Shown here: in pieces, positions 1-5,446 of the stretch | Layout: each line of letters starts with the position of its first letter | Numbering within the stretch: the first letter of the stretch is position 1 | Assembly: GCA_015494005.1 (NCBI GenBank) | Contig: WGCB01000812.1 | Coordinates: 1-7,536 of the forward strand | Direction of reading: 5' to 3' | DNA: 7,536 bases | From: Caldilineaceae bacterium | Lineage (GTDB): Bacteria; Chloroflexota; Anaerolineae; Caldilineales; Caldilineaceae | Translations under genes and position numbers: made by a program | Notes under the pieces: generated by a model | Databases searched by the model: none | What the model was told of the DNA's origin: nothing | Seen by the model: only the letters and a program-made list of their open reading frames with translations

Positions 1-821
1 TCCAGGACCAGCTCCCGGTCGTGGCGGACCACCGGGTCCTCCGGGTCGATGCGATCCTCCCGAGGCGGGCCCTGGAAGGGGCGGGGCGTGAGGATGTGGG
101 TGTTCAGGGCCCGGGCGCAGTGGCTGTAGGGGAGGAAACGACGGCGGATGGGCCCCAGCTGGTAGACCTTGCCGTGGACGTCCGTGCCGCCGATGGCCAC
201 CACCGGCCGCTCCTGGGTCAGCTCGTCCCACTTCTCCAGCATGGCTGGCAGGGGCCCCGTGGTGAACCAGTGGGGGAAGAGGGCCATGAGGACGGTGTTC
301 AGGGTGCTGGTGGTGTAGCCCCGGAATCGGGCCATGTAGTTCCAGAGCTCCACGCCCCGGTAGCCGGTCACGTCCCAATCGTACCAGTCGTAGTGGTCCG
401 GGTAGCGCTGGGTGAACTCCTCGAACGGGTGGGCCAGGAAGGGCAGGCCGCCCTGGCGGTTCACCGCATCGATCAGGGCCTGGGGGTCCGACGCGAAGGG
501 GGTGACGTCCTCCTCCACGCCCAGGCAGAGGAGATGGTTGCCCGGCGGCTCCCGATCCTCGTCGTTCACCTCTTCGCCCACCAGGGTCAGCACGCCCCGG
601 CGATAGCCCTCCTCGTCGTCCCGCACCAGGATGTTGTGGTCGGTGACGTAGACGTAATCCAGGCCTGCGCCGGCGGCTGCCCGCACCAGCTCGTCGAAGG
701 TGGCCGTGCCGTCGCTGTAGACGGTGTGCATGTGGATGTTGCCGTAGTATTCGTGGTACACGGGAAGATGGCTCCCAGTTTGAGTCCGCGTCTCTGTCCG
801 CGTTGGGGATGATGGTTCCAT
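1..821 (-). CDS. PHP-domain metal-dependent phosphoesterase (CehA/McbA-like), 3' end cut by the window edge
   Basis: The minus strand is open from ATG at 821 to the window edge: 273 codons and two bases, with no stop reached. Visible motifs follow the PHP order: N-I-H-M-H (H30, H32) then Y-S-D-G (D37), T-D-H-N (D61, H62), G-E-E (E83/E84), N-H-L-L-C-L-G (H96), A-H-P-F (H131), G-V-E-L-W-N (E158) and G-T-D-V-H-G (D214, H216). PHP proteins use such His/Asp/Glu residues to bind two or three metal ions and hydrolyse phosphoesters. The G-N-x-H-x-H opening and the late E-L-W-N and D-x-H motifs resemble the CehA/McbA-like branch. I see no signal peptide, so it is probably cytoplasmic. The ATG lies 10 nt after the trmI stop, so co-transcription is likely. 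The first 20 residues are Thr/Arg/Ser-rich and unlike the domain, and GTG at 761 just before the fold is an alternative start. The substrate is unknown. The fold call is secure; the exact start is less so. Confidence 0.85.
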   Translation of the reverse strand, partial: MEPSSPTRTETRTQTGSHLPVYHEYYGNIHMHTVYSDGTATFDELVRAAAGAGLDYVYVTDHNILVRDDEEGYRRGVLTLVGEEVNDEDREPPGNHLLCLGVEEDVTPFASDPQALIDAVNRQGGLPFLAHPFEEFTQRYPDHYDWYDWDVTGYRGVELWNYMARFRGYTTSTLNTVLMALFPHWFTTGPLPAMLEKWDELTQERPVVAIGGTDVHGKVYQLGPIRRRFLPYSHCARALNTHILTPRPFQGPPREDRIDPEDPVVRHDRELVL

Positions 822-831
822 GCCCGATGGG

Positions 832-1809
832 CTAGCCCGGCAAGGGCATCCGGGGATACTTTCGACCGCCCTGCTCCTGCTCTGCAGCCCGTCGGGCTTC
901 CTCCTCTGCGATGCGAGCCTGGGTGGCCTTGCGGGCCTGGTATCGCTTGCGTTCCTGGGAGAGCCAGCGCTGGGGGTCCTGGGGGTCCAGGATGGGCCGG
1001 CCGAAGACCAGGAAGCCGGTGTGGCCCACCATGTTTTCGTCCGGGCGCAGCCGGTCCGGGACCGGCTTGTAGCGGCGCAGGAGCAGCTCCACCACGTCGA
1101 TGTCCGCGAAACCGGTGGCCTCCATCCCCTCCAGCAGGCCGGAGACCTGGTTGGTGGTGGGCACCAGGCTGGCGAAGAAGCCGCCGGGCCGCAGGGCCTC
1201 CCGCACCTGCTCCAGGAAGCGCCAGGGCTCCCGCACGTCCAGCATGAGGGCGTCCACACCGGACTGGCGGAAGCCCTCCGCGATGGAGGCCTGGTGCATC
1301 TCCACGTAGGGGAGCATCCCGGCTCGCTCCAGGTTGCGCTGGGCGGTGAGGAAGGTTTCGGGCCGGGCCTCGTAGGTGTAGACCCGTCCTGTGGGGGCCA
1401 CGGCCCAGGCCAGAGCGATGGTGAGGCTGCCGCTGCCCGTGCCCGCCTCGATGACCCGGCTGCCAGCCCGCAGGTTCAGCCGGTGCACCAGGTAGGCCGC
1501 GTCCTTGGGGTAGATGATCTGGGTGGCCCGCTTCACCCGCTTCATCAGATCGGACAGGCTGGGCTCCAGGAGCAGGAGGGGGTGGCCCAGCTGGCTGTAG
1601 ACGGTGGCGCCCAAGGGCTGGCCGATGAGATCATCGTGGTTGAGGGTGCCCAGGTGGCAGTGAAATCTGGCCCCTTCCTGGAGGCGCACCAGGTAGCGCT
1701 TGCCGTCCTGGGTGGTGAGGAGGATCAGCTGGCCGGCCTGGGCGGTGATCACAGGCTGGTGGTCTGGGGTGTGAGCAGGGTTTCCGGTTTCGGACATGGG
1801 CTGGGCCAT
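832..1809 (-). CDS. trmI: tRNA (adenine(58)-N1)-methyltransferase, TrmI family
   Basis: Predicted 325-residue cytoplasmic enzyme that uses S-adenosylmethionine to methylate N1 of A58 in the tRNA T-loop. The N-terminal small domain spans about residues 20-85. Next come the family stretch Q-I-I-Y-P-K-D (97-103), SAM motif I V-I-E-A-G-T-G-S-G-S (119-128), the acidic end of strand 2 (Y-E-A-R, 146-149), and motif IV D-V-R-E-P-W (191-196), which corresponds to the family D-x-P-x-P-W and contains the catalytic Asp. The late P-V-P-x-R-L-R-P and V-G-H-T-G segments (249-265) are also typical of TrmI. TrmI proteins usually have about 250-280 residues; here a charged Arg/Glu/Ala-rich helical tail follows residue 272. 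The frame stays open to 2226, but that extension is Cys/His/Arg-rich, looks non-coding and lies upstream of the -10 box at 1859-1864. I chose ATG 1809, with GGAAAG 11 nt upstream; ATG 1797 is also possible. The PHP gene follows after 10 nt. Confidence 0.9.
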   Translation of the reverse strand: MAQPMSETGNPAHTPDHQPVITAQAGQLILLTTQDGKRYLVRLQEGARFHCHLGTLNHDDLIGQPLGATVYSQLGHPLLLLEPSLSDLMKRVKRATQIIYPKDAAYLVHRLNLRAGSRVIEAGTGSGSLTIALAWAVAPTGRVYTYEARPETFLTAQRNLERAGMLPYVEMHQASIAEGFRQSGVDALMLDVREPWRFLEQVREALRPGGFFASLVPTTNQVSGLLEGMEATGFADIDVVELLLRRYKPVPDRLRPDENMVGHTGFLVFGRPILDPQDPQRWLSQERKRYQARKATQARIAEEEARRAAEQEQGGRKYPRMPLPG

Positions 1810-1858
1810 GGGGCGCGTAACTTTCCGTTTCGTACAGTGGCAATTTTGAGCGTTCTCC

Positions 1859-1864
1859 ATTATA
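1859..1864 (-). promoter_or_regulatory. Candidate -10 box for trmI
   Basis: The minus strand reads TATAAT here, a perfect sigma-70 -10 hexamer. No convincing -35 is found at 16-18 nt spacing: the best is CGTTTC at 1887-1882, which is weak. Transcription would start near 1852, giving a leader of about 40 nt before ATG 1809. This argues against the upstream ATG at 1860, which overlaps the hexamer. The -10 is clear as a string but its use is inferred. Confidence 0.45.
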
Positions 1865-1998
1865 CTGCAGTGGCAGGGGCAGAAACGAATTCCCACCGTC
1901 GGTTCGCGGCGAAAAGCCCAGCCTGGATGGAGCGCGATCGGCGTATGGCAATCGTACCGGAAGCGTAGATTTTCATGCCAACTTTTGTTTCTGACCGC

Positions 1999-2040
1999 AA
2001 AAAATTTTCGGTTGACATGTTCTAGGTGCGTGTGTACAAT
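1999..2040 (+). promoter_or_regulatory. Strong sigma-70-type promoter with A/T-rich upstream tract
   Basis: TTGACA at 2012-2017 matches the -35 consensus exactly. A 17-nt spacer and TACAAT at 2035-2040 (five of six -10 bases) follow. Directly upstream, A6T4 at 1999-2008 could act as an UP element for RNA polymerase alpha subunits. Transcription would begin near 2047. The next plus-strand gene is the lipoprotein at 2404, so the mRNA would carry a leader of about 355 nt. Half-sites GTGCGT (2026-2031) and ACGCAC (2049-2054) flank the -10 and could be an operator. Of the promoters seen here this is the closest to consensus. Confidence 0.75.
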
Positions 2041-2100
2041 AGGGTTGAACGCACGACAGGCGGGCTCTTGACAACGAAAACTGACTGCCAGAAAGGTTCT

Positions 2101-2120
2101 GCACCATCCCTGGGAGGTGC
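2101..2120 (+). other. Small hairpin in the lipoprotein mRNA leader
   Basis: GCACC-A-TCC pairs with GGA-GGTGC around a CTG loop: eight base pairs with one bulged A. It falls about 55 nt into the predicted leader. No T-run follows, so it is not an intrinsic terminator. It could stabilise the 5' end or be a chance structure; the 8-bp palindrome TTCCGGAA follows at 2121-2128. Confidence 0.35.
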
Positions 2121-2390
2121 TTCCGGAAGGCCGCTTGAGCGTTGTCCTGAGCTTTGGCCCTAGATCTTCACAGAAGCAGCACGCGAGGAGCCTGCCACGG
2201 CGATGCCGGTCTTGCTTCTCTCCCATCCAATAGCCAACCCTGCTTGTGCCGCTTCACCCAACCCCCCGAACGCTTCCTGTGACACAACCCATCCCTCGCC
2301 AGACGTTTCTCTCAGTGCTCTCTTGCTTCATGGGTGCTGTTGGTTCCATTAGTCAATGTTCACTCACCACTCATGTTCAACTCTCATCTC

Positions 2391-2397
2391 AGGAGGT
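2391..2397 (+). promoter_or_regulatory. Shine-Dalgarno site of the lipoprotein gene
   Basis: AGGAGGT is a full match to the anti-Shine-Dalgarno core and lies six bases before ATG 2404. It decides that start over the in-frame upstream ATG at 2356, which has no such site and would bury the signal peptide behind 16 extra residues. Confidence 0.9.
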
Positions 2398-2403
2398 AAA
2401 GGA

Positions 2404-3414
2404 ATGTACAACCGAAAACTCGTTGTTTGGGCATCGTTGCTACTTGTAGCTATGCTCGTACTGGCAGGCTGTGCTCCTCGGCCTGGGGCTGGCACCTCGG
2501 CAGCATTGACGTCGGACCCCACAGAACTGGTTATCGATCTGCCTGCTGTCGTGGTTGATATCCAGTCGGACGGCTCCGTTTCCATCGGAAACGTTCCTGT
2601 CTCCCAGGTAGGGGCCATGGCTGGCGCCGATCTGTCCACCCTGGCCATGGACCCGGCGTGGGTGAACTACATGACGGCGAGCGGCATCCAGCACCTGGGC
2701 GTGAACAACGGCGCGAACGGGCTGCTTATCCTGGTCAACGGCGAGCCCGTCCCCTCCATCGAGTGGAACGGGGAATCCCTGGTGGCCACGGCTCAGGCCA
2801 TGCGCACGTTCGGCATGGCCATCCCCATGCTGGAGAAGGTGCTTCCTCTGGTCCAGCGCCTGGGCATCGGCGTGATCGTTCGCTTCCCGGTCCCGGCCGG
2901 CGCGGAGATCATCCCGCTCTACATCGAGGGTGAGAGCGAGGCCGCCAAGATGGCCATGCAGGCCCAGGAAGAGTTCCTGGCCGCTGTGGGCTCCCCGCCC
3001 AAGATCAACCTGCCCATCTTCTACGACGCGGACGGCAGCTTCACCGTGGGTGACCTGACCGACGCCGAGTGGAGCGCTCTGACCGGCGCCCCCCTCTACA
3101 CCCTGCGCCTGAATCCCCAGGTGGTCAAGAACCTGGCCGCGGCTGGTGTGGAGAGCCTGGGCGTGCGCACGGACGCCAAGGGCATCCATGTGCTGCTGAA
3201 CGGCACCGAGCTGCCCACCCTGACCTGGGACGGCGGCAAGCTGCAGCACCTGATCAACGTGGCGGACCAGATGAACCTGTGGGCTCTGGTGGCTCCGGGC
3301 ATGGAGATGGGCGACATCCTGGCCGCTGTGGACAGCGTGCTGCCCGTGGTCCAGACTACCGATGCCAACGTGACCATCTTCCTGCCGGAAGGCGCCATGG
3401 CGGTCACCCGCTAG
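2404..3414 (+). CDS. Lipoprotein of unknown family with a duplicated module
   Basis: Predicted 336-residue secreted lipoprotein. The N-terminus has a lipoprotein signal: basic N-R-K at 3-5, a hydrophobic core at 6-19, and lipobox L-A-G-C with Cys23 as the expected lipidated residue after signal peptidase II cleavage. A short Pro/Gly/Thr/Ser linker (24-40) follows. The rest is two copies of one module, about 45-163 and 202-329. Matching landmarks are D-G-S (56/210), L-G-V (98/252), the L-x-N-G-x-x-x-P beta segment (110/264), an E-W or T-W pair (120-121/274-275) and V-L-P-x-V-Q (146/312). The segments around 123-139 and 277-292 look helical. I see no catalytic motif, further membrane segment or Cys pair, and I do not recognise the family. 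It is probably a surface-anchored binding or structural protein. The signal-peptide codons are A/T-richer than the body. It has its own strong promoter and terminator, so it is likely monocistronic and well expressed. Confidence 0.85.
   Translation: MYNRKLVVWASLLLVAMLVLAGCAPRPGAGTSAALTSDPTELVIDLPAVVVDIQSDGSVSIGNVPVSQVGAMAGADLSTLAMDPAWVNYMTASGIQHLGVNNGANGLLILVNGEPVPSIEWNGESLVATAQAMRTFGMAIPMLEKVLPLVQRLGIGVIVRFPVPAGAEIIPLYIEGESEAAKMAMQAQEEFLAAVGSPPKINLPIFYDADGSFTVGDLTDAEWSALTGAPLYTLRLNPQVVKNLAAAGVESLGVRTDAKGIHVLLNGTELPTLTWDGGKLQHLINVADQMNLWALVAPGMEMGDILAAVDSVLPVVQTTDANVTIFLPEGAMAVTR
2536..2892 (+). repeat. Lipoprotein module, copy 1 (protein-level repeat)
   Basis: This encodes residues 45-163. 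It aligns without gaps to copy 2 at an offset of 154 residues from D56 to about residue 139, then at an offset of 166 from V146. The similarity is clear in protein but not in DNA, so the duplication is old. Confidence 0.8.
3007..3390 (+). repeat. Lipoprotein module, copy 2 (protein-level repeat)
   Basis: This encodes residues 202-329. Compared with copy 1 it carries about 12 extra residues near 295-306, between the helix and the V-L-P-V-V-Q segment. A short helical, Ala/Met/Glu-rich linker (about 176-196) separates the two copies. Confidence 0.8.
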
Positions 3415-3489
3415 CTCGGGATTGCCCGACTGTGTGAGTTGAATCCCGTCGGCCCCACGGGGTCGGTGGCGTTGAAAGCTGAATTGGGG

Positions 3490-3527
3490 AAGCCAGGCGT
3501 GGGAGCCGATCCTGCGCCTGGCTTTTT
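3490..3527 (+). terminator. Intrinsic terminator after the lipoprotein gene
   Basis: A perfect 10-bp stem (AAGCCAGGCG at 3490-3499 with CGCCTGGCTT at 3515-3524) closes a 15-nt loop and runs into five Ts at 3523-3527. GGA/TCC inside the loop can extend the structure. It ends 63 nt before the next start codon. A weaker 5-bp hairpin (TCGGG/CCCGA, 3416-3429) directly follows the lipoprotein stop. Confidence 0.85.
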
Positions 3528-3577
3528 GTGTGGGACCGCTCCCGGGCCTCTGCACCCAATCTCCATGAGCCATCCGC

Positions 3578-3583
3578 AAAGGA
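3578..3583 (+). promoter_or_regulatory. Ribosome binding site that sets the GTG start at 3591
   Basis: AAAGGA lies seven bases before GTG 3591. The longer in-frame ATG at 3528 begins at the very end of the terminator T-run and has no such site, so the GTG is preferred. Confidence 0.7.
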
Positions 3584-3590
3584 ATCTCTC

Positions 3591-4082
3591 GTGGCCAAAA
3601 AGCGTTTCAAGAACAACGTGACCCGTCTGCTGGATGCCCGCAAGGTCTCCTACCAGGTGCTCACCTACGAGTACAGCCCGGAGACCCACGCCGCGGTGGA
3701 GGTGGCTCGGGCCGTGGGGTTGCCCCCGGAGGAGGTCTTCAAGACCCTGGTGGCCCTGGCCAACGATCCCGGCCAAAAGCCCATCCTGGCGCTGATCCCC
3801 GGCCCTGCCACCCTGGATCTGAAGAAGCTGGCCAAGGCCGTGGGGGTGAAGAAGGTCCAGATGGCTCCCCGAGCCCGGGCCGAATCCCTGACCGGGCTGC
3901 AGGCGGGCGGCATCAGCCCCCTGGCCCTCCTGAACCGAGGGTTCCAGGTCTATCTGGACGAGAGCGCCCAGGCCCTGGATTGGATCACCGTGAGCGCGGG
4001 GCAACGGGGCGCGCAAGTGCGCCTGCCGGTGGCGGACCTGGTGCGGCTGACCCGGGCCCGGCTGGCTCCCTTGACGGCGTGA
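3591..4082 (+). CDS. YbaK/ProX-type aminoacyl-tRNA deacylase (trans-editing)
   Basis: Predicted 163-residue cytoplasmic protein, close to the usual length of about 155-160 for the YbaK/EbsC family. In characterised members the domain hydrolyses mischarged tRNA, classically Cys-tRNA(Pro) by YbaK. Visible family features are the E-E-V-F-K-T-L segment with the key lysine at K51, the core I-L-A-L-I-P-G (65-71), the L-D-L-K-K-L-A helix (75-81), and the G-G-I-S-P loop (106-110), which corresponds to the G-G-x-S-P signature. The C-terminal G-A-Q-V-R-L-P-V-A-D-L matches the last strand and helix. The Lys/Arg-rich start (K3, K4, R5, K7) is normal for a tRNA binder. The strong terminator lies just upstream and I see no clear promoter in between, so expression may depend on read-through or a weak promoter. 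The gene converges on the SIS gene with a 19-nt gap. The family is secure; which mischarged tRNA it edits is not. Confidence 0.9.
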   Translation: MAKKRFKNNVTRLLDARKVSYQVLTYEYSPETHAAVEVARAVGLPPEEVFKTLVALANDPGQKPILALIPGPATLDLKKLAKAVGVKKVQMAPRARAESLTGLQAGGISPLALLNRGFQVYLDESAQALDWITVSAGQRGAQVRLPVADLVRLTRARLAPLTA

Positions 4083-4101
4083 ATAGGGTTGGCTCTGGAG
4101 G

Positions 4102-5151
4102 CTACTTGGTCTCGGTCACCTTGCGCAACCCCCGGGGATGGTCCGGGTCGTAGAAGCGGGCCTGGGCCAGGTAGAGGGAGAAGAGCTGGCCGGGGATGAT
4201 GGCCGTGACCGGCGAGAGCCACTCGGGCACGCCGGCGGGCAGGCGGAAGCTGCGATGGCCCAGGGCCAGGAGCTCCGGCTGATCGCTGATGGCCACCACC
4301 TCCGCCTCCCGCTCCCGGAGCTGGGCCATGAAGGTGGCCATTTCCCCGGCCATCTGCCCGGCTGGAGCGATGACGAAGGCGGGGAAACCGTGCTCGATGA
4401 GGGCCAGGGGGCCGTGGAGGAAGTCTGCGCTGCTGTAGGGCTCGGCGATGGTGTAGGTCAGCTCCTTGAGCTTGAGGGCCAGCTCGAAAGCCGTGGCGTA
4501 GTTGTAGCCCCGGCCGATGATGACGCAGTCCCGCATGTAGCGGTAGCGCTCCGTGAGCCGCTCCAGCTCCGGATTGAGGGTCAGGGTCTCCTGGCAGCGC
4601 TGGGGCAGCCCCTGGACCTGTTGGACCATTTCATCGCTCTGGGCCAGAAGGCTGGCCAGGAGGGCGATGGCCGCCAGCTCGCTGGTGTAGGTCTTGGTGG
4701 CGGCGATGGAGCGCTCTGCCCCCGCGTGGAGGGCGATCACATGGTCCGCTTGAGCAGCCAGGGGAGAATCCGGCACGTTGGTGATGGCCGCGGTGAGGAC
4801 CCCCTGACGTCGGGCCTCGGCCAGCACGCTGACGATGTCCGGGCTCTGGCCGCTCTGGCTGATGCCCAGGACCAGGCTCTTTGCCCCGAAGCGGGGCGGG
4901 CGCTGGTAGATGGTGAAGAGGCTGGGCGTGGTCAGGGAGACGGGCAGGCGATTGATGGAGCCCAGGAGGTACTGGGCGTAGCGACCGGCGTTGTCGCTGC
5001 TGCCCCGGGCGGCCACGAAGACGTGATCCACGTCCCGGCGGCGCATTTCCCCGGCCAGCGCCTCCAGGGCAGGGCTCTCGGCTTCCAGTAACGTGGCCAG
5101 CACCTCTGGCTGCTGGTGGATCTCCCGGTAGAGATAGGACGTAGCGGGCAT
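4102..5151 (-). CDS. Two-SIS-domain GlmS-like sugar-phosphate isomerase/deaminase
   Basis: Predicted 349-residue cytoplasmic protein equivalent to the isomerase half of GlmS, without the N-terminal glutaminase domain. SIS domain 1 has A-R-G-S-S (48-52), [10 protein letters not shown] (96-105) and [10 protein letters not shown] (147-156). SIS domain 2 has I-G-R-G-Y-N-Y (212-218), L-K-L-K-E (226-230) and L-H-G-P-L-A-L-I (245-252). The C-tail P-R-G-L-R-K-V-T (339-346) matches the GlmS tail. By comparison, E230, H246 and K344 occupy the positions of catalytic E. coli GlmS Glu488, His504 and Lys603. Stand-alone proteins of this build include glucosamine-6-phosphate deaminases (archaeal GlmD, Shewanella NagB-II) and AgaS-type enzymes, so deamination or isomerisation of an amino-sugar phosphate is likely but the exact reaction is inferred. 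Start ATG 5151 has GAGGT with good spacing; the in-frame ATG 5208 adds 19 Arg/Gln-rich residues with no match to the fold. No other sugar gene is adjacent. Confidence 0.85.
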   Translation of the reverse strand: MPATSYLYREIHQQPEVLATLLEAESPALEALAGEMRRRDVDHVFVAARGSSDNAGRYAQYLLGSINRLPVSLTTPSLFTIYQRPPRFGAKSLVLGISQSGQSPDIVSVLAEARRQGVLTAAITNVPDSPLAAQADHVIALHAGAERSIAATKTYTSELAAIALLASLLAQSDEMVQQVQGLPQRCQETLTLNPELERLTERYRYMRDCVIIGRGYNYATAFELALKLKELTYTIAEPYSSADFLHGPLALIEHGFPAFVIAPAGQMAGEMATFMAQLREREAEVVAISDQPELLALGHRSFRLPAGVPEWLSPVTAIIPGQLFSLYLAQARFYDPDHPRGLRKVTETK

Positions 5152-5254
5152 GGGGACCTCGATTCTCTGGCTGATTCGTTGACTGCGGTTGGGTGGCTGG
5201 CGGTGCAACGGGACAAGATGTGGGGGACGTCAAATTTGCGGTCATTTCGGGCCG

Positions 5255-5263
5255 ATTATATCA
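5255..5263 (-). promoter_or_regulatory. Extended -10 promoter for the SIS-domain gene
   Basis: The minus strand reads TGATATAAT: a perfect TATAAT preceded by TGn, the extended -10 form that can work with a poor -35. The -35 region (around 5278-5285, AAACGG/TTAAAC) is weak. Transcription would start near 5248, giving a leader of about 97 nt before ATG 5151. Confidence 0.6.
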
Positions 5264-5299
5264 TGGTTTCCAGCCAGCCGTTTAACAGACCGGCAACAA

Positions 5300-5312
5300 G
5301 ATCAGAATGATC
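5300..5312. promoter_or_regulatory. Candidate operator: perfect 13-bp dyad in the divergent region
   Basis: GATCA-GAA-TGATC is a perfect inverted repeat located about 40 nt upstream of the SIS-gene -10 and 134 nt before the acyl-CoA dehydrogenase start. Its place between two divergent genes suits a regulator site, but five-base half-sites can arise by chance and no regulator gene is nearby. I found no convincing promoter for the plus-strand gene in 5152-5446. Confidence 0.3.
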
Positions 5313-5446
5313 GTGGGCTACATTGGCAAGGACGAAATCGGCGACAAACGTTCACCGTGCGACCTCGCATCCATGATTGTCCCCAACCCAGTCCAAACTC
5401 AATCCAACAGAAACCGGCGAACTCTGAACGAAGGGATGGATGACCC

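Larger units (their letters stand above)
1810..2403. other. Divergent intergenic region between trmI and the lipoprotein gene
   Basis: About 594 bases with no supported gene. It is visibly less GC-rich than its flanks, and open frames crossing it translate into Cys/His/Arg- or Ser/Pro-rich strings without domain character. Going left to right it holds the trmI leader and -10 box on the minus strand, an A/T tract at 1999-2008, a strong plus-strand promoter at 2012-2040, and a transcribed leader from about 2047 to 2403. That leader has a small hairpin at 2101-2120 and the ribosome binding site at 2391-2396. I do not recognise a riboswitch, T-box, tRNA or other known RNA in it. Confidence 0.7.

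Noticed and set aside
21..812. Plus-strand open frame of 263 codons
   Set aside because: It is the antisense shadow of the PHP gene. Its translation is Gly/Val/His-rich with no domain character, while the minus strand shows an ordered set of PHP motifs.
820..1968. Plus-strand open frame of 382 codons opposite trmI
   Set aside because: GC-rich antisense shadow; low-complexity Gly/Val/Leu/Gln translation, while the minus strand encodes a clear TrmI.
1992..2001. TGACCGCAAA occurs near the lipoprotein promoter and, on the minus strand, at 5244-5235 near the SIS promoter
   Set aside because: A shared 10-mer in 7.5 kb is expected by chance, and the two copies lie at different positions relative to their promoters.
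2068..2073. Second TTGACA downstream of the main promoter
   Set aside because: No -10-like hexamer is found 16-18 nt further on (GAAAGG at 17), so it is unlikely to be a promoter.
1810..2226. 139-codon N-terminal extension of trmI to ATG 2226
   Set aside because: The residues are Cys/His/Arg-rich and unlike TrmI, the stretch contains the TATAAT box, and ATG 1809 gives a normal N-terminus.
2246..2449. Plus-strand 67-codon open frame before the lipoprotein gene
   Set aside because: It overlaps the lipoprotein start in another frame, has no ribosome site and no recognisable features.
2440..3579. Minus-strand open frame of 379 codons opposite the lipoprotein gene
   Set aside because: His/Gln/Gly-rich translation without motifs. 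The plus strand has a ribosome site, lipobox, internal repeat and terminator that fit a real gene.
4138..5091. Plus-strand open frame of 317 codons opposite the SIS gene
   Set aside because: Antisense shadow caused by GC-rich codon use; Gly/Glu/Val-rich translation without domain features.
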